Positions 25,878 to 34,794 of a DNA stretch of 64,000 bases are shown here, piece after piece. The position numbers and the translations under genes were made by a program. The notes beneath the pieces are model-generated. The model saw nothing but the letters and a program-made list of their open reading frames with translations, was not told where the DNA came from and did not search any database. The stretch is from Nocardiopsis sp. YSL2 (lineage in GTDB: Bacteria; Actinomycetota; Actinomycetes; Streptosporangiales; Streptosporangiaceae): NCBI RefSeq assembly GCF_030555055.1, contig NZ_JAMOAO010000002.1:31961-95960 (forward strand). Reading direction: 5' to 3'. The stretch's first letter is position 1, and the number at the start of each line of letters is the position of its first letter.

Positions 25878-26423
25878 TCACCCTCCGAAACGCATGCGCA
25901 TGATGTGATCCCTCATCTCGGACACCACCTTCTCGCGTGGCACGCCGTCCGGGACCGGCATGGACGTCTGCTCCCAGTCGCCAGCGTCTGCGCCTGTGGG
26001 GGGGACGAAGACGATCTTGAGGGTGTAGTAGAGCTTCCCCGGCTGGGCGCGCCACTCGCGCCACTCCAGGGTCTCGTTGGGGAGGCATGGGGGTTGGCCG
26101 TCCAGGCGGCCGAGGGGGGCGGGCTGCATCGCGGGGCGACGTCGTGCGTCCGGGGGGTGGGGGTCGGTGTGGGTCCGGCTCTCTGGCGAGGGGGCGTGGC
26201 GGCGTGCCGGCGAGGGCGTCCTTCACACTGCCGGGTTCCCACTCCAGGGCGTGCTCGATCCCTTCTTGGGTCTTGCGCCTCGGGCGCCCCTTGCCTTTTC
26301 GCAGGTCGTAGTAGGTCTGAGTCGAAATCTGGGCACGTTGGATCACCTCTTCCACGTGTAGGTCTAGCTCGTCGCGGCGCGGTCCATGGCGTCGACGAGG
26401 TAGCTGAAGTCGGGTGAAGGCAT
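25878..26423 (-). CDS. Phage immunity repressor, XRE-like (frameshifted)
   Basis: ATG 26423 (minus strand) gives SPDFSYLVDAMDRA; after a frame change DELDLHVEEVIQRAQISTQT, YYDLRKGKGRPRRKTQEG and IEHALEWEPGSVKDAL form a helix-turn-helix of the actinophage repressor type. A second break leads to a C-terminal domain (YYTLKIVFVPPTGADAGDWE ... MRDHIMRMRFGG, stop 25878). It stands divergently to the Cro-like gene with operator-like repeats between them, the standard lysogeny switch layout. Confidence 0.75.
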
Positions 26424-26429
26424 GGCTAC

Positions 26430-26458
26430 AGGATAGCCGACTAGATCTAGATCGAGTC
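26430..26458 (-). promoter_or_regulatory. Putative repressor promoter
   Basis: On the minus strand TATCCT (26430-26435) lies 6 bases before the repressor ATG, with GACTCG (26453-26458) 17 bases upstream as a poor -35. The spacing would give a leaderless repressor mRNA. CTAGATCTAG (26441-26450), a perfect palindrome, sits in the spacer. Confidence 0.4.
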
Positions 26459-26477
26459 TATATCTGGCCTAGTTAGG

Positions 26478-26573
26478 TCAAGCTTACCTCAATTATGGTC
26501 GTCTCATAGAATCTATCTTGAAGTTACTCGTCGGTACAGCTTGACCTAGACTCAAGCTAGGCTCAATATTGAG
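26478..26573. promoter_or_regulatory. Operator-like repeats of the lysogeny switch
   Basis: The heptamer TCAAGCT occurs at 26478-26484 and 26552-26558, and its complement AGCTTGA at 26538-26544; the last two form an inverted repeat with 7 bases between them, around the -35 region of the rightward promoter. Sixteen-base repeats TCAAGCTTACCTCAAT and TCAAGCTAGGCTCAAT (26478, 26552) differ at three positions. CTCAATATTGAG (26562-26573) is a perfect palindrome over the -10 box. The region is AT-rich compared with its surroundings. Confidence 0.6.
26541..26569 (+). promoter_or_regulatory. Rightward early promoter
   Basis: TTGACC (26541-26546), 17-base spacer, CAATAT (26564-26569). The expected start point is at or next to the ATG at 26576, and there is no ribosome site, so the first gene is probably translated from a leaderless mRNA. 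The promoter is embedded in the operator repeats. Confidence 0.65.
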
Positions 26574-26575
26574 CT

Positions 26576-26820
26576 ATGACAGACCTCAAGCTCCACAGAG
26601 CATCACTGGAGCGCCACCGCAAGTTGGCCGGGTTCAGCGTCCCCGCGCTGGCGCGGGAGATGGGTGTCACGCCACTGCACATGTACCGGCTGGAGTGGGG
26701 CGACCGACGCCCCAGTCCGGCGCTCTACAAGCGCCTCAAGGACACCTTGGGCGTCACCGATGAGGGCCTGCTGGCCGAGACTACCAGTCCGACGAGGACA
26801 TACCGGAGGCCAGCCGATGA
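26576..26820 (+). CDS. XRE-family (Cro-like) DNA-binding protein, prophage B
   Basis: Homologue of 9..254 with about ten substitutions (for example GFSVPALAREMGVTPLHMYR). A missing base near 26782 shifts the last 13 codons; the stop homologous to prophage A is the TGA ending at 26820, which overlaps the next ATG. The regulatory region in front of it is fully visible here, unlike in the left copy. Confidence 0.75.
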
Positions 26821-27130
26821 GCCTTCCCGCGGTGTACACCCCAGCGCAGGCCGCCGAGATCCTCCAGTGCCGGGAGTCCTGGCTCAAGGACAAGGCCAAG
26901 GCACGCGCTATCCCGTTCCACAAACTCTCTGGCGAGTACCGGTTCACCGACGAGGACCTCGCCGAGATCATCCGCATCACCGCTGAGCGGCCCGAGGCCG
27001 AGCCGTCGCCGCCCGCCCGCGCGACGGGGCCCCGCACGAAACGGCCCACCGCCGCCACCACACCGCCGACCGCTCCGGAAGCCACCCCGCTGCGGCCGCG
27101 ACGGCGCCTCACCATCCCCGCCGCCGGTGA
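26817..27130 (+). CDS. MerR/excisionase-like HTH protein, prophage B
   Basis: Homologue of 251..565. HTH region conserved (TPAQAAEILQCRESWLKDKA). One G is missing near 27126, which removes the stop of the left copy and leaves the raw frame open to 27344, across the BldC-like gene. The homologous stop is at 27128-27130. Confidence 0.6.
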
Positions 27131-27160
27131 CCGGCGGCCCGGCCCCACCAGGAGAGGGCC

Positions 27161-27370
27161 ATGGCCACACAGACCCACATCACCGTCGACAAGCCCGCCC
27201 GCCTGCTCGCGCCGCACGAGGTCGCCGAGCTCTTCCGAGTCGACGCCAAGACCGTCAGCCGCTGGGCGCGACGCGGACTCCTCGACTCGATCCGCACCCC
27301 AGCCGGTCACCGCAGGTTCTTCGCGGACCAGGTCGAGGACTTGATCAACCGCCACAACACCGCCAAGTAG
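27161..27370 (+). CDS. BldC-like MerR-type regulator, prophage B
   Basis: 69 residues, unbroken, about 75 percent identical to 596..811. The recognition region is kept (FRVDAKTVSRWARRG, RTPAGHRRFF) with conservative changes, showing that the two phages are related but distinct and that this protein is under selection. Confidence 0.8.
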   Translation: MATQTHITVDKPARLLAPHEVAELFRVDAKTVSRWARRGLLDSIRTPAGHRRFFADQVEDLINRHNTAK

Positions 27371-27381
27371 CGGCACAGCAA

Positions 27382-27411
27382 GGCCCCCGCCGGATGCGAC
27401 CCGGCAGGGGC
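27382..27411 (+). terminator. Conserved hairpin after the BldC-like gene
   Basis: GCCCCCGCCGG / CCGGCAGGGGC around a 6-base loop, at the same place as 825..855 in prophage A. Loop and part of one arm differ while the stem persists. Confidence 0.5.
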
Positions 27412-27437
27412 GAGGCCCCAACCCAGGAGACAGGGCC

Positions 27438-27894
27438 ATGGACAACGTAGCCGACACCCCGCGCGCCGAGACCGTGCGCGCCGCACACCAGCTCATCGTG
27501 CAGGCCGGAGCCGAGCTGGAGAAGCTCCTCACCCCGGCCCCCACGATCCCCGTACCGGCCGCCCCACAGGAGATGACCACCACGCAGCGGCAGGCGCGCA
27601 CCCTGGCCGCCAGCGAGCCTCGCGGCCTCCCACCCGGACATGCCGCCCGTGAGCTGGACGATCTACGACCACGTCCCCGAACAGGCGATCGGCCAGGTCT
27701 CCAGCGAATCCGACGAGGAAGCCAGCCGCGAGATCACCGCGTGGGCCACCGTGCTCGGTTCCGAGGTCACGCGGAAGCGCAACCGGAACGACATGTGGAC
27801 CCACGTGGAGACCACCGCGAAGTCCGGCGGCGTGGACATCCGCATCTGGGCGATGGTCGACCGGCGCCCCGAGGGGGCGAGCTCCGATGGCTGA
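27438..27894 (+). CDS. Unknown early protein, recurrent domain, prophage B (frameshifted)
   Basis: Homologue of 884..1348. First 58 codons in one frame, then an indel near 27612. The rest reads SWTIYDHVPEQAIGQVSSES ... GGVDIRIWAMVDRRPEG with stop 27894. The W..S..H and GGVD-IR-W positions that define the recurrent domain are preserved. Confidence 0.65.
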
Positions 27895-28040
27895 GCGCAT
27901 CCGCATCCAGTCTCGGCTGCGACGCACCGAGCCCGACACCGCCCCGGCGCCAATCCCAGCGGACGTCGACGACCGCGCCCAGACCGTCCTCGACGACACC
28001 GATCACGTCCTCGACCACATCGAAGAGGGCCCTGTCGTGA
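27887..28040 (+). CDS. Small unknown phage protein, prophage B
   Basis: Homologue of 1341..1493. An extra G near 28028 joins it in frame to the next gene as a 117-codon frame. In prophage A the same two genes are separated by a GTGA overlap, and the alternative frame here ends ALS at 28040, so the fusion is probably an indel error. Confidence 0.5.
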
Positions 28041-28240
28041 TCCACCACACCCACGCCCCGGACGCCGTCGTCGGCGACCAGGTCGACGCCCACATCACCG
28101 GCGTCGTCGAGGCCATCGAGCACGACGGACGCATCCTCATCCGCTACCCGACCACCGACGACAGCCACGCCTGGGTGCGCCTAGACCCGGCCGCCGCCGG
28201 GGTCGGAGTGTCCGTCGCCAACCACGGGGGGACCCCATGA
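28037..28240 (+). CDS. Small beta-rich phage protein, prophage B
   Basis: 67 residues from GTG 28037, near-identical to 1490..1693 (differences such as IRYPTTDDSHAWVRLDPA). See the previous entry for the probable artificial fusion. Confidence 0.6.
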   Translation: MIHHTHAPDAVVGDQVDAHITGVVEAIEHDGRILIRYPTTDDSHAWVRLDPAAAGVGVSVANHGGTP

Positions 28241-28578
28241 CCACCACACGCCTGCGTTCACGCGAGGCCGAGATCGCCGACAGGTCGCCATCGCGCGAGC
28301 CCGCTGGCCACTCGGCTCCCACGTCGTCCACACCGCCACCGGCATGCGCGGCGTCATCACCCGCGACAACGCCAGCCGGGTTCCCTGCGGCACCACCGGC
28401 GCCGACGAGGACGCCGCCTGGTCGGTGCTGCCGTCCGCGGCCGCCGCGCGCGGGGGACGCCCGCCGCCCCGGCTGGGGGCATCGCCGTCCACGTGACCTT
28501 TACCGAGGCGGGAACCACGTGGAACCCTGGATCCGCACCGACTACCTGCGGCGGATGCGCCGCGCTGGGGGGCGGTGA
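28237..28578 (+). CDS. Unknown early phage protein, prophage B (frameshifted)
   Basis: Homologue of 1690..2034. Start ATG 28237 overlaps the previous stop. Breaks near 28282 and in the GC-rich stretch near 28445-28480, after which the frame returns to WIRTDYLRRMRRAGGR, the conserved C-terminus. Confidence 0.55.
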   Translation: MTTTRLRSREAEIADRSPSREPAGHSAPTSSTPPPACAASSPATTPAGFPAAPPAPTRTPPGRCCRPRPPRAGDARRPGWGHRRPRDLYRGGNHVEPWIRTDYLRRMRRAGGR

Positions 28579-29056
28579 GCGCCGTGAGGTACATCGTGAT
28601 CGCCGCCGACGGCACCCTGACCGCCCACGACCGCGACCTCGACCTGCGATCCGAGGTCGGACCCGAGGGGCCCGCACGCGTGCGACTGGCCACCTCCGTG
28701 CTCGCCGCCGGGTGGACCAACGACGACGGCCACGCGCAGGGCTACCCGCGCAACACGGTCGGCTCCTGTGTCCTGCTTTCTCGCGCTCGGCGCCGTCGGC
28801 CTCCCCTACGCGGGTCCGGTGGTCCTCACCGGCTGGGACCCGATCCGTGAGATCCGCAGGCCTCACCGACCGTGGCCTGATCGAGCGCACCCACCGGGAT
28901 GTGCTCGTCGCCCTCGGGAAGGCCGAGCGCCCAGACGGGCCGCCGCCCACCCCGCGCACCTTGGCGTGGGAGTCGGACGTGCGCGAGTACGCCGGATGGG
29001 TGAAGGACGCCCCGGCGCCGACCATGCAACTCCTGCAGATGGACGGCCTGCGATGA
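28575..29056 (+). CDS. Unknown early phage protein, prophage B (frameshifted)
   Basis: Homologue of 2031..2507; here GTG 28575 (MSAVRYIVIAADG) sets the start for both copies. Indels near 28778 and 28858 interrupt the frame. The segment GLPYAGPVVLTGWDPIREI is conserved. Confidence 0.55.
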
Positions 29057-29627
29057 GCGCCCCGCCGATCCCCGCGCGCCTCGCGCACCGACCCACCGTC
29101 GGCGGACTGGTCGTGCCATGGGTGTCCCTGGAGTCCGACCGCGGCCACCACCTCGGGCAGGTCTCCGAGGCGCGCCGGGTCCGCGCCTGCAGATGCACCA
29201 GTGCCAGATCGACGGCGAGCCGCTCTACACCGACCGGTACGTCCTGCTCGGACGCGCCTCCGACCGGGCCCGGGGATACGTGATGGAGCCCGGCATGCAC
29301 CCCGAGTGCGCCGCCTACGCGATCAAGGCCTGCCCGATGCTCGCCGGGTCCATGGACCACTACCGCAAGCGCCCCGTCGACATGTCCGCCCGGACCTGCC
29401 CGGACCCCGACTGCGGGCACGGCTTCCTTCCGTCGCCGGACTCGGCGGTCCGCGCGGGCCGCCCCGCCGACACTTCTTTCAGGTGTGGGCTGAGGCCAGC
29501 GACTACGGGTTTCGCCGTCACCCAGGCGGGCTTCGCCCTCGTCTGGCCCAAGGCCCCCATTGAGGATCCGAACCATCGCTACCGGCGCGCACCGCGCTGC
29601 CCTGAACTCATCACGAAGGAGTACTGA
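29053..29627 (+). CDS. Phage protein with putative zinc site, prophage B (frameshifted)
   Basis: Homologue of 2504..3082. HPECAAYAIKACPM is kept, but the first C-x2-C of prophage A (CQICG) reads CQIDG here after an indel near 29188, so either this Cys was lost or the local sequence is wrong. A second break is near 29472. Stop 29627. Confidence 0.55.
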
Positions 29628-29629
29628 CC

Positions 29630-30635
29630 ATGTCCCGGACGTCAAGCTCACCTGGCGCGCGAGCGGGGAAGCCCACGCCAGGAAGTAAGGGAGGAGAGGG
29701 CCCCCTGGGGGGATCCAGCCCGAAGACCCGCCCTGCGTCCGGTTCCCAGGCCGGACCGGAGGCCCCCATCGCTCCCGCCCTCCGGTCCGGCCACCCCACA
29801 CGTGGAGGCCGGCCCCAAGGACCTGACCGGTTACCAGATCGACGTTCTGTTCCGCCCGACGACCCCCCCGCGTCCAAGTCCACCGGGGCAACGCCCACCT
29901 GCAGGGGTGGGACGTACGCCGATCGCTGATCCGCATCTTCGGGTTCGGTGGATGGTCCGTCGTGACGCTGGAGTCCACCTGCATCCGCGACATGGCCCGG
30001 ACGATCCCACCCAGCGAGGAGTCCAAGGGCGGAACGCGGTTCTGGGCGACCTACCGGGCCCAGGGCGCCTCATCGTCCGCACCGTCGACGGCCGCGTCCT
30101 GGGCTTCTGGGACGACGGCGCCGTCGAGGAGGCATCCAAGCAGGTCACCCATGGGGCAGCCCACGACCTTGCACTCAAGGCCTCGCTGACCGGCGCCCTC
30201 AAGCGCGCCGCCGTCAACCTGGGCGACCAGTTGGGCTTGAGCCTGTACCGCAAGGGCCCCGACGACCTCAAGGCGCAGGCGTCCGTCATCTGGTCGATGG
30301 CGCACCCGCCCAAGGACTTGGAGATCACCCAGCAGACCGGGCCCGTCGACGTGCCCAGCAACGAGGACGACGCCCTGCTTATGGACACCCTCATCCACGA
30401 CATCGTCGACGCCCCCGACCACGCGACGCTCAACGCCATCAGCCGCCCGCGTGAACGAGGAGGAGCGGGCCGGACTCGCGCCTGAGTGGGCGGACCAGCT
30501 CAAGGGTGCACTCAAAGCCCGGCTCGTTGAGCTCACCGCCGGTCCGACTCCGCAGCAGGCTGCTGCCGCCCAAAAGACGCCGCCGCAGAGGCACCCCAGA
30601 CCCAGCCGTACCGAGGAGGAGGCCGCAATGCCTGA
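29630..30635 (+). CDS. Rad52-like annealing protein, prophage B (frameshifted)
   Basis: Homologue of 3085..4053. N-terminal tail SRTSSSPGARAGKP; core pieces GWDVRRSLIRIFGFGGWS (spread over two frames near 29905-29960), QVTHGAAHDLALKASLTGAL and KRAAVNLGDQLGLSLYRKG are recognisable. The C-terminal acidic part differs more than the core. Breaks near 29805, 29875, 30063, 30447 and 30575. The homologous stop overlaps ATG 30628. Confidence 0.7.
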
Positions 30636-31268
30636 CCTGTCCCACCCCGCCCGTGTCGCCGCGCTCCGCGTCCTCAAGGACCGGGTCACCGCCGAGTACG
30701 ACGTGCCCGCACTGACGCAGAAGCCCACTTCAAGGACATGCGCAACACCTGGGGCGTCAGAGCCTCGACGTGCTCATGCCCGCAGGCGAGTCCGCCGGAT
30801 CCCTGGACCATCAGCGGCCCGCGCCGCAAGGTCACGTGGCACACCGAAGCGCTCGTCGACCTGGTCGAACGCACCGCCCCGGCCGAGCTGGTCGAGGAGA
30901 TCGACCCGGCCGCACTGGAGGACGCCGACCTGCTCGACGTCATCCGTGAGACCCGGCCCGACCTTCTCCGCCGGTCGGTGCGCAAGGCCTTCATCAAGAA
31001 GCTCGACGAGGCCCTCTCCGACGACGGCCACCTCACCGACCACAGCACCGGCGAGGTCGTCAAGGTCGCCGACGTCGACCACACGCCGGTCACCGGCGCG
31101 TTCACTTTCACGCCTGGCGACCGAGCGGAAGAGGCCGTGCTGGAGGCGTGGCACCGCGGCGAGTTGGCCGGCGTCGCGAGTCCGCTGGTGCCGCAGATCG
31201 AGCGCACCCCCGAGCCCGCGCCGACCGACGAACCCACCGGAACGCTTCCCCCAGGAGGCCAGTCATGA
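30628..31268 (+). CDS. Protein coupled to the annealing protein, prophage B (frameshifted)
   Basis: Homologue of 4046..4687 but starting at ATG rather than GTG. Breaks near 30705-30765 and 30805, then a continuous stretch TWHTEALVDLVERTAPAELV ... VDHTPVTGAFTFTPGDRAEE ... AWHRGELAG. High conservation of the second half shows where the function lies. Confidence 0.55.
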
Positions 31269-31498
31269 CCGTCTTCCCTCACCTTCGGCAGCGGCCTGCT
31301 CTGCGGCGCGGCCGTCCTGGCGGCCTTCATCTGGTTCGCCACGGCGGCCCGCCAGGACCAGAAGCAGATCGAGCTGTACCACCTGCGCAACGAGAACCGC
31401 GGGCTGCGCGAGGTCAACACGAAGCTGTCGATCCGGTGCGGCCACTGCGGAACCGGCCGGGCCGTGCCCGCCGACGGCAGACGGGGGGCACCCTGTGA
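31265..31498 (+). CDS. Membrane-anchored zinc-ribbon-like protein, prophage B (frameshifted)
   Basis: Homologue of 4684..4908. After correcting one indel near 31280 the N-terminus reads FGSGLLCGAAVLAAFIWFAT, a transmembrane segment. The tail keeps LREVNTKLSIRCGHCGTGRA. The TM sequence is diverged while the Cys motif is fixed. Confidence 0.55.
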   Translation: MTVFPHLRQRPALRRGRPGGLHLVRHGGPPGPEADRAVPPAQREPRAARGQHEAVDPVRPLRNRPGRARRRQTGGTL

Positions 31499-31914
31499 GT
31501 GCCGAAGACGACTGCGTGCCCTCGCCGCCGAGCGGGGCGCGGTTGTCCTGACCGAGTGGGCGCCCGAGCGGCTGCTCGACATCGTCCGCGAGCAGCGTGC
31601 GCGCCAGGCCGCCACGGGCCGCGCCGACGCCCACATGGACGGGCACGCACACGAGATCGCCGCTGCCATCACCGAGATCACGGGCGTGGCCCTGACGACG
31701 TGACCGCCGTGCTGCTCGCGATGGCCAGCCAGGTCGGCACCTTGCTCGTCGCCCACCAGCGCAGCGCTGACTCCACGGTCCTGCACCTGATGTGTGTCGG
31801 TCGCCGACTACGTGGACCGAGCCCAGCACCGGCCAGACGATGGCCGCACCGGGCGCGCCCTGCTGCCGGTGTGGGCAGCCCTCGCCGTGCTCGATCTCCC
31901 AGGGAGGCCGCTGA
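31495..31914 (+). CDS. Unknown early phage protein, prophage B (frameshifted)
   Basis: Homologue of 4905..5348, shorter by about 24 bases including a loss after VVLTEWAPERL. Breaks near 31508, 31690, 31795 and 31840. The C-terminal CCRCGQPSPCSI-like Cys tail is present in one frame. Confidence 0.5.
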
Positions 31915-32159
31915 TGATCGACCGCACCTGGAGGCGCATACACCGCCGGATCCTCGACACCGAGATCAGCGTGCACGAGTACGCCGCGGGATGGCGGCGG
32001 CACTTGCTCGGCACCGCCCTGCATGAGGACATGCCGGGCCACCCCGAGCGCATCGCCGACATCGACCCCGAGGGCCAGGACGAGTTCGACGACATCGTCA
32101 TGGCGGCCCTGGACCGGGACCTGTTCTACCTCATCATGCGTACCGGCTGGGGGCGATGA
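31914..32159 (+). CDS. Small unknown helical protein, prophage B
   Basis: 81 residues, unbroken, about 93 percent identical to 5348..5593 (start MIDRTWRRIHRRILDTEISV). One of the few complete frames in this segment. Confidence 0.6.
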   Translation: MIDRTWRRIHRRILDTEISVHEYAAGWRRHLLGTALHEDMPGHPERIADIDPEGQDEFDDIVMAALDRDLFYLIMRTGWGR

Positions 32160-32708
32160 CCATGGCACTCGAACACCAGATCCGCCAGGCCGACCGGCCG
32201 GAGAAGCCAGCCCGGACCTCCGACTTTCAGGGGCGAGAGCGGGCGCTGTGCGCCGGATCCGACGCACCATCCCCGCGCAGGAGGAGGACGCCGCGCGGTG
32301 GATGGTCCGCCGCCTGGCCAACCGGCACGACTGCCCGGGGACCGCCGAGCAGTGCGGCGACTGGGTTGCGCACCGGCGCGACGTCGCCGCCGCCTTGGAC
32401 GTGATCGCGATGCTCGACATCGCCGACGAGGCCCCGGCCGAGCCCGCCCACGAGAAGCCCGCTCCCGAAGCGGCGCCAGACCGCGCCGCCGAGCCACGGC
32501 ACCCTCGCCGCCTACCAGCGGCACATCAGGAACCGCGAGACGCCCTGTCGCACCTGCGAGCGCAAGGTCGGCTACAAGCCCGACGAGCCCGAGCCCGACG
32601 CGCCGCCTACGACGTCGCCGAACTCGCCGACATGCCCGAGTCCACGCTGACCGCCGTCCTGGAGGCCGGCCAGCACCCCGCCGAGAGGACCGACTCCGAT
32701 GCGCATAG
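32156..32708 (+). CDS. Unknown phage protein with Cys pair, prophage B (frameshifted)
   Basis: Homologue of 5590..6144. Breaks near 32268, 32465 and 32600. The TAG homologous to prophage A is at 32706; because of an indel the raw frame continues to 32763. Homology between the two phages ends at 32722, where the swapped cassette begins. Confidence 0.55.
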
Positions 32709-32759
32709 CCACGTCAAGACCGGGCGGACACCGCCCGTCGAGAACACGGAGGGGACGCG

Positions 32760-33490
32760 ATGACCCCGGCACATCGTCCAGTACTCCGGCGGTATCGGGT
32801 CGTGGGCTGCCGCCATGCGCGTCGCCGAACGCTACGGCACGGACGACCTGGTGCTGCTGACCGCCGACTCGCGCGCGAGGACCCGACCTGTGGCGCTTCG
32901 TCGCCGACACCTCCCGCCACCTGGGAGTGGAGCCGGTCATCGTGTCCGACGGCCGCACGCCCTTCGAGGTGTTCCGCGACGTCCGATTCCTCGGCAACTC
33001 CCGGCTCGCGCCCTGCTCGCACCTCCTGAAGCAGGCGCCCTGCCGCCGGTGGCTGGAGGCCAACGCCGACCCGGACGAGACGGTCCTCTACGTCGGCTAC
33101 GACCACACCGAGGAACGACGGGTGCCCGGCACCCGGAAGGGCTGGGAGCCCTGGCAGGTCCAGTTCCCGATGACCGAGCCGCCGCACCTGACCAAGGACG
33201 ACATGTTCGCGTGGTGCCGCGACCTCGGCATCACCCCGCCCCGCCTGTACCGGTGGGCCGACCACAACAACTGCTGGGGCCGGTGCGCGCGCGGCAAGAA
33301 GCACTGGTCGGCCCTGTGGGCCAACGACCCCGCCGGGTTCGCCGAAGCGGAAGCCGCCGAGCAGGGGATCCGTGACCACCTGGGCAAGCCCGTCACCATC
33401 CTCCGGGAGGTGCGCCGCGGCGAGGCCCACTCGCTGACACTGGCGGAGCTCCGCCAGCGCCTTGAGAACGAGGCGGAGGTGCCACGGTGA
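32760..33490 (+). CDS. PAPS-reductase-like PP-loop protein (frameshifted)
   Basis: ATG 32760 after GGAGGGGAC. Correcting an indel just after the start gives HIVQYSGGIGSWAAAMRVAE, whose SGG-x-x-S is the pyrophosphate-binding PP-loop of the PAPS reductase/adenine nucleotide alpha-hydrolase family, then DDLVLLTADSRAEDPDLWRF and VEPVIVSDGRTPFEVFRDVR. A C-terminal Cys cluster (APCSHLLKQAPCRRW, NNCWGRC) could hold sulphur or iron. Phage members are linked to sulphur transfer or nucleotide/DNA modification in general, but the substrate here is unknown. It occupies the locus of the RuvC-like gene of prophage A. Confidence 0.75.
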
Positions 33491-34190
33491 GCGAACGCCC
33501 GCACGGATTCATGCGCGCCAAGGCCGACCGCTGTGGCTGCCCGGTGTGCCACGAGGCCCTGCGCGCCTACGAGAACCGCCGGGCGGTCGCGGCTGATCGC
33601 CTACGGCCAGTGGAAGCCCTTCACGGACGCCGCACCAGCGCGCGAGCACATCCGGCGCCTGAATGAGAGCGGCATCGGCTGGCAGCAGGTCGCCCGACTG
33701 GCCGGGGTCAGCAAGAGTTCGGTGTCCGGCATCCTCTACCCGCGCGGCCGCCGGGCCCCGGCAAGCAGAGTGCGGCCGACCACCGCCGCGGCGATCCTCG
33801 CCCTGGACATCGACCTGATGCAGCACGCGGACCAGCTCGCACCCGGAACCGTGGTGGACGCGACAGGGACACAGCGCCGTCTCGCTGCGCTCATCAGGAT
33901 CGGCTGGTCACAGCGCCGTCTGGCCGCCCTGCTGGGAACCCAGCAGCCCACGATCAGCCGGTGGCTGCACGCCACCCGGGTGTCGCTGGCCACCCACCAG
34001 AGCGTTATCGACCTCTACGACCGGCTGTGGGACACCGCGCCCCGCAGGCGACGCCTGGCCAGCGCGCTGCCGCCAGCCGGGCCGCCGGTTCGCCACCGAG
34101 GCAGGGTGGCCGCCGCCGATGGCGTGGGACGACGACGAGCTCGATGACCCGGCTGCTCAGCCCCAAGGGGCTCGGGGGGTGGCGGCATGA
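33487..34190 (+). CDS. Helix-turn-helix DNA-binding protein (frameshifted)
   Basis: GTG 33487 overlaps the PP-loop gene by four bases. N-terminal CGCPVCHEALRAYENRR (a Cys pair), then IRRLNESGIGWQQVARLAGV and SKSSVSGILYPRG, a helix-turn-helix, and a second one around WSQRRLAALLGTQQPTISRW. The C-terminus GWPPPMAWDDDELDDPAA is typical of a family of actinophage HTH proteins. Breaks near 33593 and 34045. The stop overlaps the WhiB-like ATG. Absent from prophage A. Confidence 0.65.
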
Positions 34191-34472
34191 GGGACCTGCG
34201 AGACCAGGCCTGGCGCGACGACGCCGCCTGCCGGGAACTGCCTCTCTGGCTGTTCTTCGGGGCACCGGGTGAGCGCGGTGACCAGCGCGAGAGCCGCGAG
34301 GAGAAGGCCAAGGACGTGTGCGCTGGCTGCCCGGTGCGGACCGAGTGCCTGGACGAGGCGCTGGAGGGTCGCCGACCGAGCTGTGCGGGTGCGCGGAGGC
34401 CTGAACGGCGACGAACAGAAGGCCGTCCGCCGGCGCCGCATCCGGGCCGCGAGAGCGAGGTCCGCCGCATGA
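34187..34472 (+). CDS. WhiB-family regulator, prophage B (frameshifted)
   Basis: Homologue of 6693..6980 but starting ATG. All four cluster cysteines are present (DDAACRELP, VCAGCPVRTEC). An indel near 34372 separates these from the VRVRGGLNGDEQKAVRRRRI tail in the next frame. Stop 34472. Confidence 0.8.
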
Positions 34473-34794
34473 CCGCCATCCGCGAGTTCCTCGCCGCCCG
34501 CCCGTACCTGAACCGTGGGTCCGTGCGGCCGACGGGTGAGGGGGCGTGCGTCATCTACTCCTACACGCACGACGCCGCCCGGACGACACCCTGCCCACGC
34601 TGGACGACATCCAGGCTGGCTGCCCGAGTGGCGCGCGGGCCCTGGACGCCGGCGCCCGACAGATCCACCGCATCACCAAGGTGGAAGGCCTGGACTACGC
34701 CACCCTCGGCGGTCACATGGGTGGCAAGCCGCTCGTGGTCCGTGTCCTGCCCGCCATGCCCGACGGGGGGTGGCACTGTGGCAGCCGACGTTGA
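34469..34794 (+). CDS. Unknown protein, recurrent small domain (second copy, frameshifted)
   Basis: Homologue of 6977..7303. Two or three indels between 34577 and 34638; from 34640 on it is identical to the left copy. The change from divergent and broken to identical and clean occurs inside this gene. Confidence 0.6.

Larger units (their letters stand above)
16160..34639. other. Indel-rich segment between the two repeat copies
   Basis: Nearly every gene longer than about 300 bp in this segment is broken by one-base gains or losses, about one per 250-300 bp, including the core genes nrdA and nrdB. No such breaks occur in 1-16159 or 34640-64000. The sharp limits and the lack of bias toward phage genes suggest lower sequencing accuracy rather than decay. 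Coordinates of ends in this segment are therefore approximate. Confidence 0.75.

Noticed and set aside
23416..26575. tRNA gene as attachment site
   Set aside because: No cloverleaf-type sequence or T-arm motif was found near the integrase or elsewhere in the window.
27887..28240. Genuine fusion of two small genes in prophage B
   Set aside because: One extra base in a G run explains it; the left prophage keeps two genes with a GTGA overlap, and the alternative frame here retains the stop.
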